Shown piece by piece: positions 34,074 to 44,497 of a DNA stretch of 64,000 nt. Location: positions 2,852,001 to 2,916,000 of the forward strand of contig NC_091273.1 in assembly GCF_042100115.1 (NCBI RefSeq). The letters run 5' to 3'. How positions within the stretch are numbered: the first letter of the stretch is position 1; each line of letters opens with the position of its first letter. The notes below the pieces were generated by a model that did no database searches, had not been told where the DNA came from, and saw only the letters and a program-made list of their open reading frames with translations. The position numbers were made by a program, and so were the translations under genes. This DNA comes from Alternaria dauci (lineage: Eukaryota; Ascomycota; Dothideomycetes; Pleosporales; Pleosporaceae).

Positions 34074-34608
34074 GGCTTCTCCAAGCTGGTCCTGAGGAGC
34101 ATACCATAGTGCTGTTCCGGAAAGGCCGCATTGAGCCATGGTCTTGACTTCATTGTATATATTGACAACATCAAGTACATATGTACATTTATCGCAAACG
34201 TTAGTGGCCTTCGTTGGTGATGTTGGTGATATATTCTTCCGTCTATGACAGCAAACAACCCCTGCAGATGTGGCGGAAGGCTGAAGTATAAGCTGGTGTC
34301 ACTTGAGGTTAACCACCGCAGACCTAACGACGCTCCAAGCACGACTTGGGCTATGTGGTTGTTATCGTTGGAGGGCTTTGTCCAGTGTGCTACAGGGCAC
34401 TGGACACTGCCAAAATTGATGGATGTCGGCCCCAAGCGCTTTGCGGGCGGTGGTAAGCCAATGCTTCAAAAGGGGTCCATTACTTGGTAACAAAACCAAG
34501 TCGAGTTTTGTATACTCAGCTTGCGTCACATCAGTCATTTCAACCTCTTGTAGTGTTGCGCAGCGAAGTCGCTTCGTTCTTACTGATATCATCTTTCTGC
34601 AACAAGCG
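34074..34608. other. intergenic or leader of the next gene
   Basis: 535 bp. The reading frame of the next protein stays open upstream to an ATG at 34423, so part of this stretch could be coding or contain an undetected signal-peptide exon. No other feature. Confidence 0.4.
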
Positions 34609-35420
34609 ATGGCAGCCTGTTATTGGCGCAACGGAACAGAACAAACGCATCCTGCCTATGAGCCGCAGATCAACGATACCTCGAACCCACTCAGTACCAT
34701 CTGTTGCGCTTCATGGGATAACCTGCTGCCCAATGGGTTGTGCCAGAACAAAGAAGAAACGGTCATCTGGCGAGAATCGTGTACGCTGAGTGATTGGGAA
34801 GGAGGAGGATGCCAGGATCTTTGCTCAGCCGAGGTAGACAAGGCGCGGCGGCTGTAGAGACCAACAAAGCTGACTTTGACCAGAGCCCTTTGCAGAGAGA
34901 GACCGACATACAGGTTACACCCTGTACTGGTGCCGCTAATTCGACAACATGGTGTTGCGGACTTTTGAATTTGTGCTGCGCGGATGGGAGCCCTATCCCG
35001 CGACACACGATCGCGGCGCGTTTCGGGGACCCGATACCTACCGCGACTTCATCGTCTTCTCTGTCGACGCATTCAGCAGCGAGCACAGCGGTAGCGAGCA
35101 GCAACAGTGAACTCTCTGGAGGTGCGAAAGCTGGCATTGGTGTCGGGGCAACATTCGGAGCTATCGCTTTGTTGGGGCTGGGTGTTTTTGTCGCTCAGGC
35201 ATTGCGATGGCGCAAGAGAGCGCGAAACGCGACCTTGTCGTCTCACGTACCTGAAGAGTACCCGCCAAAGGACGTTTATCGATACGAGCAAGAGGGCAAC
35301 CCTGCGCAGCTAGCCGGCACGGAAAGTGAACTGCACGAAATGCCGGGATCTGTAAGGGTGTCCGAGTTGGGTCACATTGCATGCAGTCGTCCTGTAGGCG
35401 AAATTGCTACCCAAGCTTGA
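34609..35420 (+). CDS. Cys-rich single-pass membrane protein, unknown function
   Basis: Exons 34609-34833 and 34884-35420, 253 aa. The intron (34834-34883, 50 nt, GTAGAC..GCTGAC..CAG) joins DLCSAE to SPLQRETDIQV. A Cys-rich outer domain (ACYWRNGTEQTHP, TICCASWDN, NGLCQ, GGGCQDLCS, PCTG, WCCGLLNLCCAD) is followed by a Ser/Thr-rich stem and one TM segment (GVGATFGAIALLGLGVFVAQ) with a basic RWRKRAR stop-transfer sequence and a cytoplasmic tail. This layout is common in fungal cell-surface proteins. No clear signal peptide lies at this ATG; the upstream ATG at 34423 or a missed exon may supply it. Start uncertain. Confidence 0.65.
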
Positions 35421-36280
35421 TGTATAGCAGATGCGTGTCGATTGGCGGGGGCGAGGGCGCCCAATCAGGAGGCATGGATGTCGAGTGCAATTTAAAGTTG
35501 GGAAGGCGACGGGAGGGCTGACGCTAAACGCCGGCTTGCGTGCCAAGAGGAGGGAGAATCTACCCTGGGCATCGCCGTCCAGCCACCTCTTCACCCACTT
35601 GCATCATCACCCTCATTCAGGGTCTGGCGATGGTCTCTCTTGCTGTCGATCGTGTGCTTCATATCTTTACCTACCTTACTCTTTAGACAGCGACTACCGG
35701 GTCGTCAGAGTCCCGACCACTACAGTACGTCATTTAACGCCGCTATTCAGCCTGCTTCGCGGAAGCCGTCATCATGCGAAATTCACTTCTTCGTGAGCCG
35801 CCCCAGGGGCTGCATACCTCGGAGAAATGGTGTTCAGTGTCACTTTTGATCCCCATGCCAAGCCATTCGCATGTCGAACGTCCGTCGCTGTATGCCGCCT
35901 AAACAAGGCAAGGCCGATATGTTCAGGGCGTAAACCGTGAGCAGCAGACCTATCACGGCTCGGACGATAAGCGCCTCAACAGGGTACTTGCGATGCACGA
36001 TGATATATTCCTCTTTGACCTCGAATGGTCGTTGGATAAAAGTAGTAGCTTATGCTGCACAGCTCCTGGATACCGTGCCTGCCACCATGCTGTACAACGT
36101 ACGATTATCAGTCATGCATGCAGCCCAGGATTTAAGACTACTAGATGTGCAAAACTTGCGCCGATAAGAAAAGACGTTGGCCTGGTGTTTGTGAGATGAC
36201 TTTCCCAGACGACCAGACAATTGCCTCGGTCGATGATGAAGAGAACAGAAAAGACGCCGGCCGGGCCAACATACAATGCG
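35421..36280. other. intergenic
   Basis: 860 bp ahead of the permease gene. No supported gene; the last few bases contain a two-codon upstream ORF. Confidence 0.5.
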
Positions 36281-36284
36281 ATGA
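36276..36284 (+). promoter_or_regulatory. two-codon upstream ORF overlapping the permease start
   Basis: ATG CGA TGA: the stop codon overlaps the permease ATG (36281) as ATGA. Such minimal upstream ORFs can tune translation by reinitiation. Whether the mRNA begins upstream of it is unknown. Confidence 0.35.
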
Positions 36285-38005
36285 GCACCGACAAGGAGAC
36301 TGCGCAAGAAGTTATCGAGGACCATACGGCCAATGGCGCCGGAGGCCCTGAAGGAGGGGCACTACACGTACGCTTGTAGCCCAAGTATGCGACTTCTCTA
36401 ATGCTCTACAGCGATACATCAATACCCCCTCTTCGGTCAACTTTAATTTTCTCATGCAATGCTCATGGGAAGCATCTGCGGTTACTTTCCAGTTTGCGTT
36501 GAGCAATGGGGGTCCCGCGTCTATCGTCTACGGCAGCATCTTCGCGTGGGCGGGAACAACCTTGGTGGCCCTGTCGCTTGCCGAAATGTCATCCATGGAC
36601 CCCACGGTTGGTGCTCAGTATCGGTGGTCTGCTACTTTTGCACCAAAGTGGAACCGCTTCTTCGGGCTGATGCAAGGGTGGATCACGGTCTTCGCCTGGA
36701 TCTGTAGCTGCGCTTCCAACCCAGCATTGATAGCGAACATCGTCGTCGGCTTGGCTTCGTTTAACAACCAGGGGTACGTTTCTGAGAGATGGCACACTAC
36801 GCTCATCATGTGCGCTGCGACGGCAATTCCTTTCATTGGCAATCTTTGGCTGCCCAGATTTATCAACGTACTCGAAACTGTCGGAGCGATATGCCACGTT
36901 GGATTCTTTCTTGCGGGTATCATTACGCTAGCAGGTATGTTATGACTACGCGAAATGCATGTGAGACATACCCTGACTTTCTACCTTCACCTCTGCAGCC
37001 ATGGCACAGAAAAGTTCCACTGAATACGTCTTCCGGACATTGACCACGGACGTCAGTGGGTGGGACAACCCAGCAGTGGCTTGGGGTATAGGACTTATCA
37101 CTGTTACGTATCCTTTGTGTGGTAAGCGATGCCGAAATAATGTCCAACTCGAACATGCTGATGATCCCTAGGATTCGACAGTATCATTCACATGTCTGAC
37201 GAAGTCAAGCAAGCACGTACCCGGGTTCCACGGTCCATCATTTTCTCTGTCGTGGTCAACGGCCTCATGCAACTCATCTACATGATCACCGTCTTGTTCA
37301 CCATTGGTGACGCAGAGCGTGTCTCTGCTTCGCCTCTACCGATCATCGAGGTCTACTACCAAGCCACGGGATCCAAAGCAGCCACGAACTTGTTCATCTT
37401 TATGCTAATCTATATCATCTTTGTATCTTTCTTCAACGTCTTCGCCTCAGTATCGCGCCTCATCTGGGCGTTCTCAAGAGACGGAGGGTTACCTTTCTCG
37501 TCTACGTTCGCAAAAGTTCATCCGACGTTTGGAGTGCCGGTCAACGCGCTATATCTGAGTGCTCTTTGTGTCTGCATACTCGCCCTCATCAACGTTGGTT
37601 CAAGCACGGCATTCAACGCCATAATCTCACTTACGGCATTGGGTTTATACCTTTCTTACTTCCTTCCTGTCTTGTTCCTCTTGTGGCGTCGGACGTCGAG
37701 GACGAAGCCATCGCCAATTCCATGGGGACCGTTCAGGCTGGGCAAAGCAGGAGCATTCGTCAACACTGGTGCTTTGTGCTACACTCTGTTTACCTTCATT
37801 TGGATGCCGCTTCCGACGATCCTCCCTCTGGACAGGTTTAATATGAACGTAAGTGTCCTTGTACGGAGTGCATGTGAAACATACGTTGAGCTCATACGTC
37901 CATATCTAGTACGCCGGGCCAATTCTTGGTGCCATTATCCTAGGTGCTGCGCTAGACTGGTCTTGGAACGGGAAAAGGAGATTCAGTGTGCCAATAGCAA
38001 GTTAG
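36281..38005 (+). CDS. APC-family amino acid/choline-type permease
   Basis: Plasma-membrane transporter of the amino acid-polyamine-choline superfamily, closest in pattern to fungal GABA/choline permeases. Exons 36281-36367, 36412-36934, 36999-37121, 37172-37848 and 37910-38005; introns 44, 64, 50 and 61 nt; 501 aa. Visible blocks: QFALSNGGPASIVYG, LVALSLAEMSSMDPTVGAQY, GWITVFAWICSCASNPALIA, GFDSIIHMSDEVKQARTRVP, LIWAFSRDGGLPFSS and PILGAIILGAALDWSW. About 11-12 hydrophobic segments. Exon 1 encodes a short hydrophilic N-terminus and is the least certain part. Introns 2 and 4 carry introner-like sequence. Substrate not deducible. Confidence 0.87.
36935..36998 (+). repeat. intron with introner-like sequence (copy C)
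   Basis: 64-nt permease intron with TGCATGTGAGACATACCCTG followed by a 3' half nearly the same as intron 33045-33108 in another gene. Confidence 0.6.
37849..37909 (+). repeat. intron with introner-like sequence (copy D)
   Basis: 61-nt permease intron with TGCATGTGAAACATACGTTG; it matches copy C at 15 of 16 positions over the core and copy B over 13 identical bases. Confidence 0.5.
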
Positions 38006-38966
38006 GGTTTTGGGTGAATGTACCGATAGAGCTGGAATGGATATGACAGCGCGCTAGTCGATACATACGTAGTCGGCGTTGCGGGACTGCTAGGGCCATC
38101 GCCCACTCGCCTGGCTATGTAGATCTGCTAAACCTTATGACGTTGGAGATTCTAAGGTCCCTAACAATGCGCGGTCGGTATGACGTAGTCTATTGTGTCA
38201 ATCCAGTGCTCTTGGGCTGCTTTGATATCGCAAAAACACCTAGGACATTCAGTTACAATGTGATTGATGGATGCAGGGACCGAAGGGCCGAGTCGAGAGT
38301 AGGCTAGCCTGTATTTGGTGTTTGACGTTCACCGCTCCCCGTGACCGTGGTCAAGGTCAGGATATCAGTGACGAGGTAACGCGACACGGTCAGCAAGTGC
38401 AGCGATTGGGTGAGGCGGTGGTCCCTGACGTCTTTGTGGGCGTGTGAGGAGATCACCATGAGTCGACCACCGTCTGAAGACCACGTAGCATTCTCCATAG
38501 AAACCGTGAAGGATATTCTCCGCGAGACCCTGATCTGCCTGTATCCCGCGCGACTGTGCGGGGAACGACCGGTCCTTTTTCCAGCGCGTGTAGGCCGGCC
38601 AGTCGCCCATGGGCGGTCGGCTATGGCTTGCAGAAGCGGAGCCAGGCAGAGGTGCTACCCATGCACGATGATCGCAGCCTACATACACAGCCCACTCGAC
38701 CTGTGCCACGCCGTCGCGAAGCTTCGAAAAGCGTCGGCGGCCCCGCTAATATCCAATTCTGCGCTATGGGCTGAGGCAATAGGGCAGATGACGACATGGG
38801 GTCTTGTGAGACTGAGCTGAGCGCTGCAGCCCTGCCGAGAGCCGCGCTTTAAGTGTCAGATGCTCGCCGCCTGCCATTAGACGGCACTTCCTTGTCCGCA
38901 TCCAAACCCTACCACTACCACCATCTTTTACCATATTCACCACACAAACACACCCCGCCCGCGAGT
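38006..38966. other. intergenic
   Basis: 961 bp between two plus-strand genes. Short ORFs on both strands show no family resemblance. Nothing supported. Confidence 0.5.
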
Positions 38967-40073
38967 ATGGGACGTCGTGATAGACACAGAGAGCCGTCCA
39001 TCTCGCCGCCGCCTCCTCCGCCCATGGGCAATCCACCGCCTCGTAAGATGCCACGGCGCACTCGCTTGGTACACGGCTAACAAGAGACAGCAGATTCCAC
39101 ATACCACTTTGACAACTACGAGAACGGCAAGCCAAAATGGGCGCCTGGAAAGGACAACCGCAAAGACTACCGCGATTATCGCAACAGCCGCAGAGGCGAT
39201 CATCGCCGTCCCCGAAAAGAGCGGCCTGAAGACGATGCCCCGCCGCCATACCCAATGAATCCGCCTCCTCCACCCGGCGCTGCTCACCATCCACCGCCCC
39301 CGCCCCCACCAGGAGCTTCAGAATACCCTCCTCCTCCTCCGCCTGGCGCAGCAGGCTACCCTCCGCCTCCGCCTGGCGCATCAGATTATCCGCCTCCCCC
39401 TCCACCAGGTATGCTGGCGTGTCAAGACAGTTTCGTAACACCAGCTAACTGAAAGCAAGATCCTCGCGACCACCGAGACCGCGGCGCTCGACATCGTCAC
39501 CACCGCAGACAGCCCTCGTACTCGTCCAGCGACTCGGAATCAGACTCCCCGCCCCCTCCACGACGCAGCCACCGCGACGACCGCCCCCGTCGATCCAGGC
39601 GCGAGGATACCTACGACTCATACGACGAGCACTATCCGCCCCGCAGGCCCAAGGACGACGGCCGCCGTGACCGCGATGGCTACAAGTCTGAAGGCTACAA
39701 GTCGGACCGCCGCCGCAGAGACCGAGACTCCTACCACGACGATCGCGACCGCCGAGACAGGCCACGTGACGATCGCAGACACCGCGACGACCGCTACGAC
39801 GACCGTTACGACGACATGTTCAACGCCAAGCCGCGTCGCGACTCTCGCTACGATGACAGGGATCGCGACAGGCGTGGTCGGTACGACGATGATGATCGCT
39901 ACGATGACCGCCGTAGGAGTGGTAGAGATGCGCACAAGCCAGGAAAGCCCGGACAGCCTGAGTGGCAGAGGCAGGCTATGGGCATGTTCAAGGACTATGC
40001 GCTGCCCATCATCAAGAAAGAGGGTGCCAAGTATGTACAGAAACAGATGGCTAATGGCTTCGGAAGGCGTTAG
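38967..40073 (+). CDS. Pro-rich / Arg-Asp-rich low-complexity protein
   Basis: Exons 38967-39042, 39091-39408 and 39460-40073; introns of 48 and 51 nt; 335 aa. N-terminal third: STYHFDNYENGKPKWAPGKD, then repeated polyproline blocks (PPPPPPPGASEYPPPPPPGA and variants), profilin/SH3/WW-type ligands. Middle: RD/RS-like mixed-charge repeats (DDRDRRDRPRDDRRHRDDRY), typical of RNA-binding or condensate-forming proteins. C-terminus: a conserved-looking amphipathic segment, EWQRQAMGMFKDYALPIIKK. The overlapping +1 frame is also long (39667-40092) because of codon composition, not because it is a gene. Function unknown. Confidence 0.75.
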
Positions 40074-40485
40074 TAGGCTTTGCTCGACATGATATGATAA
40101 TGATTTGATGGGGGCTTCTGCACGGCGTAATGGTTTGAGAGCGGGATTGTCCTTTATTCTTGACGACCTTTTGGTGGGGACATGATTTTCGGTTCTGGCG
40201 TTGTGGGTATGTACTGAACATGATATCCAATCTACACGTTATCTGCTCTTTCATAACTAAATATCAGGTTTCGGGACTTTTGCATGCAAGTGCGGCGAAC
40301 AGACTAGGCTGACTCGATTCTGACTGATCCTTATTGTGTACAGGGGTAACGAATGGCTGGCCAGTCTATTGGCCTTGTATGAAAGCATGTGTATCCATCA
40401 TCTTACCAGCCCTACTCCAACAGTGGAACAGAATCCTTTCCATTTAACATCGGCGCACTGCGCTTCAATCGCCCGATGTAGTGCC
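40074..40485. other. intergenic
   Basis: 412 bp between convergent genes; 3' flanks only. Confidence 0.5.
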
Positions 40486-40778
40486 TTAGGAACAGTAGGC
40501 AATGAGGCAGTTGACTTGGCAGGCAAAGGCCGGAGCGAGCGGGCTGCAGTTTGAACGGCAGGTGTCATATGAGTCCTGGTGGGCACAAGCGTCCGCTCGA
40601 GCGTCTAATGTGACGACCAGTTGTTAGCCAGGGCTTTCCTTATCCTACAATCACGGACATGGAGACGTTGATAACGGAAACGTTACATACCAAGAACGGC
40701 AGCCGTCTGCTCTAGCGAGACTGCGGGGAGGGCCGTGGCTGTGACGGCGAGGGCAGCGATGATGGCAGCGAAACGCAT
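40486..40778 (-). CDS. small secreted six-cysteine protein (effector-like candidate)
   Basis: Two exons, 40778-40691 and 40604-40486, intron 40690-40605 (86 nt, GTATGT..GGCTAAC..CATTAG), 68 aa. Exon 1 encodes a textbook signal peptide, MRFAAIIAALAVTATA, cleavable near ALP. Exon 2 encodes the mature core with six Cys spaced C-8-C-3-C-8-C-3-C-4-C (CAHQDSYDTCRSNC ... CQVNCLIAYCS) and the stop. The paired CX3C motifs suggest a disulfide-stapled helical hairpin. Both exons are too short to stand out as ORFs. A TATA box lies 122-127 bp upstream. Size, secretion and Cys content match fungal apoplastic effectors or small antimicrobial proteins, but function is inference only. Confidence 0.72.
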
Positions 40779-41728
40779 GGTAATTGCTAGAAGATGACTG
40801 GTGGCTTCTTGAGAGAAGGGTGTTGGCTCGGGTAGTGGAGTGTGAAGAGAGGATGCGAGTTGTGCTGATGAGGAGGAATTCAAGACGACATAGGACGACT
40901 TTATACACTTTTCGAGACCTCTACGAAACGCATTCCTCAAAGGGCTCTGAACATCCATTACCGAATGGAGAACAGGAACCGGGAAGAACGGCTACGCGAC
41001 GGATCGCGACCTGCATGGAACTAAACCTCATTTCTCTACACGTCCGAAACCTGGGGGTGGGTAAGGCGTTCCGTTCGCCCCGTGGGGTCTGGATATAACA
41101 CCACACGAGGACGATCAGGTACGATTGAGGAAAACTGAATGGCTTCGTGCTCCACTATAGATGAAGTGTGTTCGTATGCTGAGGGTGGCCTTGCATTGAA
41201 TCATCCTTCGAGGACCGCAATCCCCAGACTTCTCCACGGAAGAATGTAACCTTGGGCAAGTCTATACTAAGATTGTCATTTGATGGCATTGTCATTACTA
41301 ACATCCGTCTGAAGGATCGAGTGGCTGCCTGGGCCTCCCTAGCTCTCACCAACTGACGTAGTCGATGTCGTATCGGCTGCAACGAAGCGGGTGTATCAAG
41401 CTTTGCTTGCCAAATAAGCCTCGTGCCGAGAAGCTTAGCTATGCCCTGCAACCCGAGGCATTCGACTTGGAGGATTCAGCGTAACGGTTTGATGACACCG
41501 AGGCAGGGCTTTCCATCACATGGAGGATGATGGATGCTCAGAATGGTATAGCGTTCCTTCTGTTTCAAAATTTAAATAAGGGCTCTAGTGGTTAGATCGA
41601 AGGTAAAAATCTGCACCTGAATACGAGCGTACCAATTAAGGTATAGGTGCGATTACACCACGTACTAATGCTAACAGAGACTGTACCAGATTCCCATTCC
41701 CCTGGAGCAACATGCTCATCCCGCCTAC
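40779..41728. other. intergenic
   Basis: 950 bp between minus-strand genes: promoter of the small secreted protein and 3' flank of the methyltransferase gene. AT-rich patch near 41565-41640. No other gene seen. Confidence 0.5.
40900..40905 (-). promoter_or_regulatory. TATA box of the small secreted protein gene
   Basis: TATAAA on the minus strand, about 122 bp upstream of the ATG at 40778. Confidence 0.5.
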
Positions 41729-42679
41729 TCAGACAAAACTAGCCACCCAAACATCCATTGCCCGAACTCCCTTCCGCCCTCCTGACAGACCCTTCAAACT
41801 CGCTTCACACGCATCTCTCAACGCAAGAACCACGCCTCGTTCCCGTTCATCACTCACATTATCCTCTACCTCCTTTTCAAAAGCAGGAGAAAGACAAGCC
41901 GAAACTTCCCACTGTCCGTCCAACAGCCCCTCTCCACTCTGCACATACGTCTCACTCTCCAATTGCCACCCAGCAGCCAGAGCCAGCTCAGTGAGCCGCT
42001 TTGACCCAAGCACTGTGCGGATATTTGAGATACTCTTTGATTTCCGGCACTCGAGCGCTGCCTGTGTGAGCGCAGCTAGTACGTGAGGCTGAGAAGACAA
42101 GTCTGTCGCTACTAGAGACCACTCGGCAAGGAGGAGACGTTTGCTGTGCTGCTTGATGGCGCGGAGCGTGGAGAGAACGAGCGAGGTGGAGGAGAAGTAC
42201 CATAGGCTGTGGGCTAGTACTGTTGCATCGAAGGCTTTGCTGCTGCTGCTGCTGGCTGGCAGTGATGAGAGATAGTCTAGAGGGGATTGCTGGATCCAGG
42301 TAATCTGGCTGCCTAACGGGCCTTGCGAGATGTGTTTCTGTGCTTGACTGAGAGTATATGGGGAGCCTACAGGAGCATGAGTTTGCTGGTCTCTACCCGA
42401 CCGTTGAGACACTATGTTACGGATGGAAAAAAACATACCATAGTCCAATTCCGCTGGGTCAACGGCGACTATCTTTCCCCGCCCGCCCACAGCGGACGCA
42501 AGGACAGTCGTACAGTCTCCTTGTCCACATCCTAATTCCAGCACTTTTGATCCAGCAGCAATACTCCAGTGCTGCAGAATCGCTAAGCGATGAAGAGTTT
42601 GGGAATACTGGATACTAAAGTTTATAGGATCATGTAGGGAAAGACGAGCGATATTTTCTGCATCGAGTTCGGCAGACAT
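41729..42679 (-). CDS. class I SAM-dependent methyltransferase
   Basis: Exons 42679-42439 and 42366-41729, 292 aa. The intron (42438-42367) is 72 nt, a multiple of three with no stop, but GTATGT and CCTGTAG mark it, and its removal joins AELDYG to SPYTLSQAQ as in related fungal proteins. SAM-binding motif I is VLELGCGQGDCTTVLA, followed by GKIVAVDPAELDYG (acidic ribose-binding position). Later blocks: FDATVLAHSLWYFSS and RLLLAEWSL. Probably a small-molecule methyltransferase; substrate unknown. Confidence 0.85.
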   Translation of the reverse strand: MSAELDAENIARLSLHDPINFSIQYSQTLHRLAILQHWSIAAGSKVLELGCGQGDCTTVLASAVGGRGKIVAVDPAELDYGMFFSIRNIVSQRSGRDQQTHAPVGSPYTLSQAQKHISQGPLGSQITWIQQSPLDYLSSLPASSSSSKAFDATVLAHSLWYFSSTSLVLSTLRAIKQHSKRLLLAEWSLVATDLSSQPHVLAALTQAALECRKSKSISNIRTVLGSKRLTELALAAGWQLESETYVQSGEGLLDGQWEVSACLSPAFEKEVEDNVSDERERGVVLALRDACEASLKGLSGGRKGVRAMDVWVASFV

Positions 42680-43046
42680 GGTTTTTGAAATGCTGTGGTT
42701 GGATACAATACAAACGATGAGAGTCTTTGTAGCTAAATAATAGTACGTGAGGAAGAGGAGCAAGCTATTCGTGAGTCAGTCCGTTATCTTTCGAGTCATC
42801 CTCCTACATCCCTTCTTCAGCCTAGTGTGGCCTCCTGAACGGGGTTAGTGTTCACGGCGTAGCGTCCTCTTACCCATGCCATCTCAACAATAACGGCGAT
42901 TGCGCCTAAATATGCGCTCAAAACTGTGGAGCATTGGCATGTCGTCTTTACTGGCGGCCCCGAATCATGTACGACACCGAATTAAGCAGATGACTTCAGA
43001 ATCACACTCGAATTGCTGTGACTATATAAGTTCTAGCAAACAACAC
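42680..43046. other. intergenic
   Basis: 367 bp: methyltransferase promoter and 3' flank of the GH28 gene. Nothing else. Confidence 0.5.
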
Positions 43047-44497
43047 CTACGATTCTCCTCCCTTGGTTCCGTTGGTGGTGCAGTTGACCTGGCTGTCAAT
43101 GCCGTTAATGTTGGCGCAAGTGTACTGGTTGGTGCCGCTTGGGCTGGTAACATTGATGTTCTCAATGTTAATGTTGGAGCACACTGTTGGGCTAGAGCAG
43201 ACCAAGTATCCAACAAGCGGATCGTACTTCTTGCTGGTGGTGCCGCGGAAGTTCTTGACAGTGATGTCGGAGATGGTAAGGTTGGATGGAAACTATCATG
43301 TTGCGTTAGGATTATAGTACAATCAAGTCGCCGTGCTGTGGCTTACCTGGTTGCAAAGAGTCAGGTTCTTTTGACCGTAGCATTGAGTAATCTCAATAGC
43401 GTAGTCGACGTTGGAGATGGTCATGCCGTCGTACGTAATGTTCTTGACGGCACCACCACCGCCACCGCCCTGTAGATCGCCAGAGAGCGCAGAGGAAGCA
43501 CCAGGCCAGACCTTGATACGCGCACCGTCTGAAGCGTTGGACATGCTGATGTTGTACACATAGATGTTCTCAACATAGTCGACCTCGCCAGGGTACTGTC
43601 CCAAAGAGCCCACACTGATGCCGTGACTACCGTTGCAGATGAGGTTCTGAACAACAATGTTCGTGCTGTTTGGCTTGAACGAGACACAGTCGTCGCCATT
43701 GTCAATGTGTGAGTTTTGGATGACAATGTTGTCGGAGCGGTACGTGTCCCAACCGTCAGTGTTCTTGGCGGGGTTCTTGCTGACACTGCCGCCGAAGATG
43801 TCGATGTTGTCAAAGACAACGTCGCTCGAGTTGGCAACAAACGTGTACCACTGCGGGCTGTATCTGAACTTCAGATCCGAGATGGTAGCACCTTCAGCAC
43901 CAATAAGACCGAAGAGAATGGGCCGTAGGATGTAGATATCCTTGGCGTAGAGATCATACCACGCCTGACCATTACCATCGAGAGTACCACCTCCGTAGAC
44001 GTTGATGTCCTTGCCACCAATCTGGAAGAAGGTGGTGGCATTCTGAAACACTTGCTTGAAAGAGTTTGCTTGCCAATAATCCGTGTCGTTGGTGAACTGA
44101 ATAGACCCTTGGATGTCTGTGTGGTGGTAAGCGCTGAACGACCATCAAGTCCAGGGTCCTACATACCAAGATCGATGCCGTTAAGGAAAGTCAAATCCAA
44201 CGCGGTTCCGATAGTGAACTTCTGATCCTTGGGGAAAACAACGTGCCCGCCGTGGTTGCACTTCTTGATAGCTGCCAGGATGTTGGCAGAATCATCTTTA
44301 CCGTTGCCGAGAGCCTTGACGCTGCAGGTCTTGGTTCGTGGTGGCGAGGCTGGACACGCCTTTTTTGGGTGATATGGATACGCGGGATGGTGTGGCCTCT
44401 TGGAGGCAGCAACGCTCACGCTTCGCGCATCGAGAGGTGTCGATACTGCTGCTGATGCTTGCAGCAAAGCGTATGTAAGAAGTTCGCTGACGCGCAT
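43047..44497 (-). CDS. GH28 exopolygalacturonase, secreted
   Basis: Pectin-degrading enzyme releasing galacturonate from homogalacturonan ends. Exons 44497-44167, 44116-43347 and 43292-43047; introns of 50 and 54 nt; 448 aa. Signal peptide [21 protein letters not shown]28 motifs in order: [38 protein letters not shown] and [10 protein letters not shown]. The SHG form and overall length favour the exo-acting subgroup. Many N-glycosylation sequons (NAT, NSS, NIS, NLT, NVT). A plausible cell-wall enzyme for plant colonisation. Confidence 0.93.

Noticed and set aside
26606..38005. Secondary-metabolite cluster around the P450, permease and regulators
   Set aside because: No polyketide, non-ribosomal peptide or terpene synthase is present; the P450 is a CYP505 fatty-acid-type fusion.
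39667..40092. Long Thr/Ala-rich frame overlapping exon 3 of the Pro/Arg-Asp-rich gene
   Set aside because: It is the shifted reading of repetitive CGC/GAC codons; the main frame splices correctly and ends with a conserved-looking helix.
41155..41451. 98-codon minus-strand ORF between the secreted protein and the methyltransferase
   Set aside because: Starts with TTG, no recognisable domain, no upstream exon.
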